Of a stretch of DNA of 64,000 nt, positions 56,218 through 64,000 are shown piece by piece. The stretch lies in NCBI RefSeq assembly GCF_009696485.1, contig NZ_VULY01000018.1, forward strand, positions 1,103,501-1,167,500. The letters run 5' to 3'. The notes below the pieces were generated by a model. The model was not told the origin of the DNA. It made no database searches and was given only the letters and a program-made list of their open reading frames with translations. Both the position numbers and the translations under genes were made by a program. Numbering within the stretch: position 1 is the first letter of the stretch; every line of letters starts with the position of its first letter. This DNA is from Suipraeoptans intestinalis (GTDB lineage: Bacteria; Bacillota; Clostridia; Lachnospirales; Lachnospiraceae).

Positions 56218-59200
56218 CTATTTTTCCTCTCTTTTCGCCACGCCTAACCGTACTTCTTCTCCGTTGATCTTCCATGTTTTACAGAAGCCTTCCGGCTCTT
56301 TCTTTTCCATGGAAACTCCCAGCGTCTCCTCCTGGATCTCTCCGGCGTTCGCCTCAAAGATCCGGTTCGCCTTCTCCGTTCCCTCATAGGAGATCCGGAT
56401 CTTGTCTATTACTTCAAAGTCCGCTTCTTTTCTCATCGTCTGGATCTTGCTGATAATTTCTCTGACGAACCCTTCTTCCAGCAGTTCTTCTGATAAGTGC
56501 GTATCCAGCACCACCGTTACTGCTCCATCATTTTCTGACACATAGCCTTCCATCTGAGCCGATTCGATCAACAGGTCTTCCCTGAACAGTGTCACCGTCT
56601 GCCCCTGGATCTCCAGCTTCAACGCATCTGTCTGATTCAGTTCATCCATGGCTCCATTGCCGTCTATGCTGTTCAGCGCTTCTTTGATCTGTCCCAGCAG
56701 TTTTCCATACTTGGGGCCTACCGTTTTCAGCTGCGGTTTAAACTGGTAGGAAGTAAATTCCCGTACTTCCTTTGTAAATTTCAGCTCTTTTACATTCAGC
56801 TCTTCTCTTACAATCTCCTGGTAGAATACCGGAAGATCAAATTCTGCCTTTACGTACATTGTTCCCACCGGCTGACGGTTTTTGATGTTGGCGCTGTTTC
56901 TGCAGGCACGTCCCATCACCACCAGCTTCAGCACCTGCTCCATATGAGACTCCAGCTCTTTATCGATCCTGGATTCGTCCACTTTTGGGAACTCACACAG
57001 ATGGATGCTCTCCGGCGCCTCCTGGTCAATGCTCCTTACCAGATTTTGGTAGATCTCTTCCGTCATAAACGGAACCAGCGGAGCTGCCGCCTTACATACC
57101 TCCACAAGCGCTGTGTAAAGAGTCATGTAGGCATTGATCTTGTCCTGTTCCATGCCCTTTGCCCAGAAACGCTCTCTGCTGCGTCTGACATACCAGTTAC
57201 TCATATCCTCTACAAATTCCTGTAAAGCCCGTGCAGATTCCGGGATACGGTAATGCTCCAGGTTGTCGTCCACCTCTTTGATCACGGTATTCAGCTTGGA
57301 AAGCAGCCATTTGTCCATAACTGACAGCTTTTCGTAGTCCAGACAGTATTTGGTGGCGTCAAATTCATCAATATTTGCATAAAGTACAAAGAAAGCATAG
57401 GTATTCCACAGCGTTCCCATAAACTTTCTCTGTCCTTCCGTCACAGCTCCTCCGTGGAAACGGTTTGGCAGCCAGGGGGCGCTGTTAACATAGAAATACC
57501 AGCGGATCGCATCTGCTCCGTAGGTTTCCAGAGCATCAAAGGGATCTACGGCATTTCCCTTGGACTTGCTCATTTTCTGGCCTTTTTCATCCTGCACATG
57601 CCCCAGCACGATTACATTTTTATAGGGCGCTTTATTAAAAATCAGGGTAGAGATCGCCAGCAGGGAATAGAACCATCCTCTGGTCTGATCCACCGCCTCC
57701 GAAATGAAGTCTGCCGGGAACTGTTTTTCAAACAGCTCCTGATTTTCAAAGGGGTAATGGTGTTGTGCAAACGGCATTGCTCCGGAATCGAACCAGCAGT
57801 CGATCACTTCCGGCACCCGCTTCATCTGCTTCCCGCATTCCGGACACGTAATGGTGACTTCATCGATATATGGGCGATGCAGCTCGATCTCCTCCGGACA
57901 GTTGGGGGACATGTTTTTCAATTCTTCAATGCTTCCTATCGAATGCTGGTGTCCGCATTCACACTCCCAGATATTCAGCGGAGTACCCCAGTATCTGTTA
58001 CGGCTGATCCCCCAGTCCTGAACATTTTCCAGCCAGTCTCCGAATCTTCCCTTTCCGATGCTTTCCGGGATCCAGTGAATGGTATTGTTGTTGGCGATCA
58101 GGTCTTCCTTGACTGCCGTCATCTTGATAAACCAGGACTCTCTTGCGTAGTAGATCAGCGGGGTATCGCATCTCCAGCAGTGTGGATAGCTATGTTCAAA
58201 TACCGGCGCTGTGAACAAGAGGCCTCGTTCTTCCAGATCCTCCAAAACCTTTGGATCTGCTTTTTTTACAAACAGTCCTGCAAACGGAGTAGAGGGGCTC
58301 ATTTCTCCCTTATCATCTACCAGCTGTACAAAGGGCATATCGTATTTGCGTCCCACCTTTGCGTCGTCTTCACCAAACGCCGGCGCATTATGTACGACTC
58401 CCGTTCCGTCTGTCAGGGTAACGTAGCTGTCGCAGGCCACATAGAATCCTTTTTTCTTCTGCTTGTCTGCCACATCAGCCGCACACTGATACAACGGTTC
58501 ATATTCTTTGTATTCCAGATCCTTTCCTGTGTAGGTTTCCAGAATCTCATACGCAGCTTCCTCGTCTGTTCCCAGACCTCCCAGCACGGTGTCCAGAAGC
58601 GCCTCTGCCATGTAATAGACATTTCCGTCCGCTGCCTTCACTCTGGCATAGGTTTCTGTGGGATTTACGCAGAGCGCCACGTTGGACGGCAGCGTCCAGG
58701 GCGTCGTCGTCCATGCAAGGAAATAGGCGTCTTCTTCCTTTACTTTAAACCGTACAATGGCGGAGCGTTCTTTTACATCCTTGTATCCTTGCGCCACTTC
58801 CTGTGCGGAAAGCGGCGTCCCGCAGCGCGGGCAATAGGGTACGATCTTAAATCCTTTATACAAAAGATCCTTGTCCCAAATTTTTTTCAAGGCCCACCAT
58901 TCTGATTCAATGAAATCATTATGGTAGGTGACATAAGGATTGTCCATATCTGCCCAGAAGCCTACCGTTCCGGAAAAGTCCTCCCACATTCCTTTATATT
59001 TCCAGACACTTTCCTTACATTGCTGAATAAACGGCTCTAATCCGTACTCTTCGATCTGATCCTTCCCGTCCAGTCCCAGAGCTTTTTCCACCTCCAGCTC
59101 TACCGGCAGTCCGTGGGTGTCCCATCCCGCCTTTCTGGGCACCTCATAGCCTTTCATGGTGCGGTATCTGGGGATCATATCTTTGATCACCCTTGTGAGA

Positions 59201-59376
59201 ACATGTCCGATATGCGGTCTTCCGTTGGCTGTCGGAGGTCCGTCATAAAACATATACATGTCTTTTCCTTCTCTGCCTTTCATGCTCTTTTCAAAAATCT
59301 GATGATCCTTCCAAAATTTCTCCGTTGCTTTTTCTCTCGCAACAAAATTCAGGTCTGTCGATACTTTTTTGTACAT
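56218..59376 (-). CDS. ileS: Isoleucine--tRNA ligase, long (type 2-like) form
   Basis: 1052 residues. The HIGH signature is in PTANGRPHIGHVLTR, the KMSKS loop in GQKMSKSKGN, and the editing domain region has AWTTTPWTLPSN. Length and the PTANGRPHIGH form match the eukaryotic-like IleS2 group rather than the 930-residue IleS1 group. IleS2 enzymes are generally tolerant of mupirocin; that is family knowledge, not shown here. Expression is controlled by the Ile T-box upstream. Confidence 0.95.
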   Translation of the reverse strand: MYKKVSTDLNFVAREKATEKFWKDHQIFEKSMKGREGKDMYMFYDGPPTANGRPHIGHVLTRVIKDMIPRYRTMKGYEVPRKAGWDTHGLPVELEVEKALGLDGKDQIEEYGLEPFIQQCKESVWKYKGMWEDFSGTVGFWADMDNPYVTYHNDFIESEWWALKKIWDKDLLYKGFKIVPYCPRCGTPLSAQEVAQGYKDVKERSAIVRFKVKEEDAYFLAWTTTPWTLPSNVALCVNPTETYARVKAADGNVYYMAEALLDTVLGGLGTDEEAAYEILETYTGKDLEYKEYEPLYQCAADVADKQKKKGFYVACDSYVTLTDGTGVVHNAPAFGEDDAKVGRKYDMPFVQLVDDKGEMSPSTPFAGLFVKKADPKVLEDLEERGLLFTAPVFEHSYPHCWRCDTPLIYYARESWFIKMTAVKEDLIANNNTIHWIPESIGKGRFGDWLENVQDWGISRNRYWGTPLNIWECECGHQHSIGSIEELKNMSPNCPEEIELHRPYIDEVTITCPECGKQMKRVPEVIDCWFDSGAMPFAQHHYPFENQELFEKQFPADFISEAVDQTRGWFYSLLAISTLIFNKAPYKNVIVLGHVQDEKGQKMSKSKGNAVDPFDALETYGADAIRWYFYVNSAPWLPNRFHGGAVTEGQRKFMGTLWNTYAFFVLYANIDEFDATKYCLDYEKLSVMDKWLLSKLNTVIKEVDDNLEHYRIPESARALQEFVEDMSNWYVRRSRERFWAKGMEQDKINAYMTLYTALVEVCKAAAPLVPFMTEEIYQNLVRSIDQEAPESIHLCEFPKVDESRIDKELESHMEQVLKLVVMGRACRNSANIKNRQPVGTMYVKAEFDLPVFYQEIVREELNVKELKFTKEVREFTSYQFKPQLKTVGPKYGKLLGQIKEALNSIDGNGAMDELNQTDALKLEIQGQTVTLFREDLLIESAQMEGYVSENDGAVTVVLDTHLSEELLEEGFVREIISKIQTMRKEADFEVIDKIRISYEGTEKANRIFEANAGEIQEETLGVSMEKKEPEGFCKTWKINGEEVRLGVAKREEK

Positions 59377-59498
59377 ACTTCTCTCCCTTTCTATCCTTTC
59401 CCTTTGGTTTTGTGCCTGTTGTATGTTTTATTTTTCTGCTGTCTTTCGTCGTCTTGCCGGAGGCTTTTTATTTCATAAGATGCCAGTTCCTGTGAAAT

Positions 59499-59737
59499 AA
59501 AAAACTCCTGTCCGAATAGGACAGAAGCTGCGCTTTCTTTCTACCACCTAAACATACCAGCATATGTCTTCCCTATAACGTGGGAATCTCCGTCAGACTC
59601 TACCGGGAATCCTCCTTTCGATGTCTGAAGCTCGGAAGTGATGTTCAAATGCAGCCTACTTGCACCGGCTCTCAGCCCCGCCGGCTCTCTGTGGCGTTCC
59701 TCTGCACTCTACTGTCTTCGTCTTCGCTTTTGTATCT
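59499..59737 (-). ncRNA. T-box leader, isoleucine specific
   Basis: Minus strand leader of ileS. It shows the stem I/II elements CAGAGAGCCGG and GCTGAGAGCCGGTGC, then GAACATCACTTCCGAGC, in which ATC is the likely specifier codon for Ile. The antiterminator T-box is AGGTGGTA followed later by GCG, a variant of the usual AGGGTGGNACCGCG. The terminator stem CTTCTGTCC/GGACAGGAG (59505-59527) ends in six T. Uncharged tRNA-Ile should allow read-through. Confidence 0.85.
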
Positions 59738-59743
59738 CGGGTT

Positions 59744-59772
59744 ATTATCTCAAAGACTTTCCAAAACGTCAA
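59744..59772 (-). promoter_or_regulatory. ileS promoter
   Basis: On the minus strand TTGACG (59767-59772) and GATAAT (59744-59749) are 17 bases apart, directly before the T-box leader. Confidence 0.8.
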
Positions 59773-59799
59773 GGGATTTTCCATTTTCCTGACATTTTC

Positions 59800-59825
59800 G
59801 TGCCACCTGGTGCCACTTGCGTGCC
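59800..59825. repeat. Phased GTGCC repeats upstream of the ileS promoter
   Basis: GTGCC occurs at 59800, 59810 and 59821, one helical turn apart, about 30 bases before the ileS -35. The first two form a near palindrome around CACCTGGTG. Possible regulator site. Confidence 0.35.
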
Positions 59826-59960
59826 TTTTTTCCCGTCTTTTTCCTGTTCTTTCCCCGGCAAATATGCTTTTCTCTTGTTCTTCCCCCATCCTTTTGCTTT
59901 CAAACTTTCAAACATTCTATTATTCCAAAGAAATTAGAGATTCTTCTTTTTTTCAGACTG

Positions 59961-59969
59961 TGTTATAAT
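59961..59969 (+). promoter_or_regulatory. Extended -10 promoter of the formate/nitrite channel gene
   Basis: TGTTATAAT (TGn plus a perfect -10) lies about 105 bases before the start of the channel gene. No clear -35 is present. Confidence 0.5.
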
Positions 59970-60075
59970 CCCTCTAAACAGGCAGATGAAACTCTCTTTC
60001 CTTCTACTGTCTATTGAGAAGTTTGTCGCCGGGAGCCCCACTAAGTTTTTCCACTATGTCTAATAAGGAGGTCTT

Positions 60076-60846
60076 ATGTTTCAGGAAACCATTGACAGCA
60101 TTTCATCCGCTGCAGTTGCCAAAGCTCACCTATGGAAGCATCACAAAAAAAGTTATCTGATCTCCTCCATGCTTGCCGGTTCTTTCATTGGTATCGGCGG
60201 AATTACCTCTTTTACTTCCGCCTCTCTTTTGGATGCCGCCGGCTCTGCCTGGACGCGTCTGATAATGGCCGCTACCTTTTGTATTGCACTGACTCTGGTG
60301 GTTTTTACCGGCACCGAGCTGTTTACCGGCAACAACTATGTCATGACTATCGGCTGGCTCAATAAGGCCACAAGGGGACGTGACGCCGCTGCTATCTGGC
60401 TGTTCAGCTGGATCGGAAATTTTCTGGGAGCCATCCTTCTGTCTGTTCTTTATGTAGGAACAGGCGCCGTTTCCTCCGGATCCACCATGGAATTTTTTTC
60501 AAAAATCGCAGCTGTCAAAGCCTATATGCCTCTTCCACAATTGTTTTTCCGGGCTGTCCTCTGTAATTTTTTGGTCTGCCTTGCCATCGTGGTAAGCAAT
60601 CGTACAAAAAATGATGCTGCTAAAATTCTTCTGATCGTCTTATGTCTCTTTTCCTTTGTCATCTCCGGATTTGAACACAGCATTGCAAACATGACTGTAT
60701 TTTCCATTGCGCTTCTGGAGCCTTCCATTACCTCTGTCTCCCTTCCTGCGGCCCTTATCAGCCTGCTGGTTGCCACTCTGGGGAACATGGCAGGCGGGAT
60801 CGTGCTGGTCGGATTCAGCACCTTTGCGTTAAAGACCGAGAAATAG
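60076..60846 (+). CDS. Formate/nitrite transporter family channel
   Basis: 256 residues with about six membrane segments. The FNT signatures are GTELFTGNN and the pore histidine region ISGFEHSIANM. A ribosome site AAGGAGG precedes the ATG at 60076. These pentameric channels move formate, nitrite or hydrosulfide. No nitrite reductase or pyruvate formate-lyase gene is in the window. Formate is a plausible substrate because the glycine operon here can produce it, but that link is inferred. Confidence 0.92.
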   Translation: MFQETIDSISSAAVAKAHLWKHHKKSYLISSMLAGSFIGIGGITSFTSASLLDAAGSAWTRLIMAATFCIALTLVVFTGTELFTGNNYVMTIGWLNKATRGRDAAAIWLFSWIGNFLGAILLSVLYVGTGAVSSGSTMEFFSKIAAVKAYMPLPQLFFRAVLCNFLVCLAIVVSNRTKNDAAKILLIVLCLFSFVISGFEHSIANMTVFSIALLEPSITSVSLPAALISLLVATLGNMAGGIVLVGFSTFALKTEK

Positions 60847-60921
60847 GGGATGCTGATACCATTCCTTAAAAAAATAAAGAGGTTGAAGCGGATTAGACCA
60901 ACACATTTTGTCCTATAACTC

Positions 60922-60959
60922 AAAAAGACAGAGTCCCGATTCTAGGATTCTGTCTTTTT
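60922..60959. terminator. Bidirectional terminator between the channel gene and the tRNA cluster
   Basis: AAAAAGACAGAGTCC and GGATTCTGTCTTTTT form a 15-bp stem with one mismatch. It ends the channel gene on the plus strand and the rRNA-tRNA transcript on the minus strand. Confidence 0.87.
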
Positions 60960-60967
60960 CTGTGACG

Positions 60968-61040
60968 TGAGCGTGCGGGGATTCGAACCCCGGACAACTT
61001 GATTAAAAGTCAAGTGCTCTACCGACTGAGCTACACGCCC
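60968..61040 (-). tRNA. tRNA-Lys (anticodon UUU)
   Basis: 73 bases. Acceptor GGGCGTG/CACGCTC, discriminator A. The anticodon loop CTTTTAA gives UUU. Last tRNA of the cluster after the 23S rRNA. Confidence 0.96.
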
Positions 61041-61072
61041 CTATTCGTTTTATCTAATAGAAGTAAATAAAA

Positions 61073-61145
<73 letters not shown>

Positions 61146-61163
61146 ATATGCACATTGTGCAAA

Positions 61164-61237
<74 letters not shown>

Positions 61238-61268
61238 CTATTCAATTAAATGTTTCCGAAGAAACAAA

Positions 61269-61341
61269 AGCCGATAATCGGACTCGAACCGATAACCTGC
61301 TGATTACAAATCAGCTGCTCTGCCAATTGAGCCATATCGGC
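61269..61341 (-). tRNA. tRNA-Thr (anticodon UGU)
   Basis: 73 bases. Acceptor GCCGATA/TATCGGC, discriminator T. Anticodon loop TTTGTAA gives UGU. Confidence 0.95.
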
Positions 61342-61361
61342 ACAGCCATTCTTATGGCTAA

Positions 61362-61443
61362 TGGATGGAGAAGGATTCGAACCTTCGAAGGCGTTGCCAA
61401 CAGATTTACAGTCTGCCCCCTTTGGCCACTCGGGAATCCATCC
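61362..61443 (-). tRNA. tRNA-Tyr (anticodon GUA)
   Basis: 82 bases with the long variable arm of class II tRNAs. Acceptor GGATGGA/TCCATCC, discriminator A. Anticodon GUA. Confidence 0.96.
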
Positions 61444-61456
61444 ATATAAGTTTAAG

Positions 61457-61529
61457 TGGGACCAATAGGGCTCGAACCTATGACCCTCTGCTTGTAAGGC
61501 AGATGCTCTCCCAGCTGAGCTATGATCCC
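61457..61529 (-). tRNA. tRNA-Val (anticodon UAC)
   Basis: 73 bases. Acceptor GGGATCA/TGGTCCC (one wobble), discriminator A. Anticodon loop CTTACAA gives UAC. Confidence 0.96.
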
Positions 61530-61536
61530 ATTTAAA

Positions 61537-61610
61537 CGACCCAGAAGAGACTCGAACTCTCGACCTCCGCCGTGACAGGGCGGCGCTCTAACCAACTGAG
61601 CCACTGGGCC
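61537..61610 (-). tRNA. tRNA-Asp (anticodon GUC)
   Basis: 74 bases. Acceptor GGCCCAG/CTGGGTC (one wobble), discriminator G as usual for Asp. Anticodon loop CTGTCAC gives GUC. It is the first tRNA after the 23S gene. Confidence 0.96.
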
Positions 61611-61695
61611 AAATATGATATTTCATCAGTACAGCTTCCATGTACCTTCAAAACCACATACAAGTTAAGCATCCGTCTCCTACCGATTCCCCTTC

Positions 61696-64000
<2,305 letters not shown>

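Overview
The window looks like a chromosomal segment of an anaerobic, fermentative, low-to-mid GC Firmicute, most likely a gut member of the Lachnospiraceae (Clostridia). The reasons are the class III (anaerobic) ribonucleotide reductase, a glycine riboswitch, a T-box leader, PerR with two rubrerythrins, YesMN-type signalling, LPXTG pili and the style of the 23S rRNA and tRNA genes. Genus cannot be fixed by eye. Nearly all genes, including the rRNA operon, lie on the minus strand, so the replication fork probably runs leftward here.

Layout. 1-3.8 kb: end of a PRPP synthetase gene, nrdD-nrdG behind an NrdR-box-like site, and a YbaK-type deacylase. 4-8.8 kb: a heterodimeric ABC exporter-fold transporter divergent from an AraC-type regulator gene broken by a -1 frameshift in a T7 run. 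8.9-20.7 kb: an alpha-glucan module with a YesN/YesM two-component system, two sugar-binding lipoproteins, MalF/MalG-type permeases, 4-alpha-glucanotransferase and a glucan phosphorylase. 20.8-30.2 kb: one long operon behind a consensus promoter and a glycine riboswitch, gcvT-gcvH-gcvPA-gcvPB-lpdA-fhs-fchA-folD. It can oxidise glycine to CO2, NH3 and C1-folate and then to formate plus ATP. 30.2-31.5 kb: a small serine recombinase, tRNA-Lys(CUU) and a structured non-coding stretch. 31.5-43.7 kb: a surface-structure island with a 1463-residue beta-helix/Cna_B wall protein, then a pilus operon (adhesin, backbone pilin, two class C sortases, small pilin). 43.7-49 kb: citrate synthase, RsmA, TatD and MetG. 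49-52.5 kb: MecA, a DUF1858 protein, a DnaA-box cluster, PerR, reverse rubrerythrin and rubrerythrin. 52.6-59.8 kb: GIY-YIG protein, a membrane protein, a second glycogen phosphorylase and a type-2-like IleS under an Ile T-box. 60-61 kb: a formate/nitrite channel. 60.97-64 kb: seven tRNA genes followed (in coordinates) by the 3' four-fifths of a 23S rRNA gene, all minus strand.

Most interesting signals. (1) The pilus operon promoter has a run of nine G between its -10 (TATAAT) and its only -35-like hexamer, inside a 16-bp perfect inverted repeat, which is the design of a slipped-strand phase-variable promoter. (2) The adhesin and backbone pilin are one uninterrupted reading frame: the adhesin's sorting signal, membrane segment and basic tail run without a stop into the pilin's start codon and signal peptide, next to an A6 run where a 1-base change would restore separate genes. 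(3) The adhesin has an N-terminal region of roughly 350 residues that I cannot assign to a family. (4) A cluster of DnaA boxes, two perfect and abutting, lies in AT-rich DNA upstream of perR, away from any replication gene.

All functional calls are by eye from translated motifs; no database search was run.
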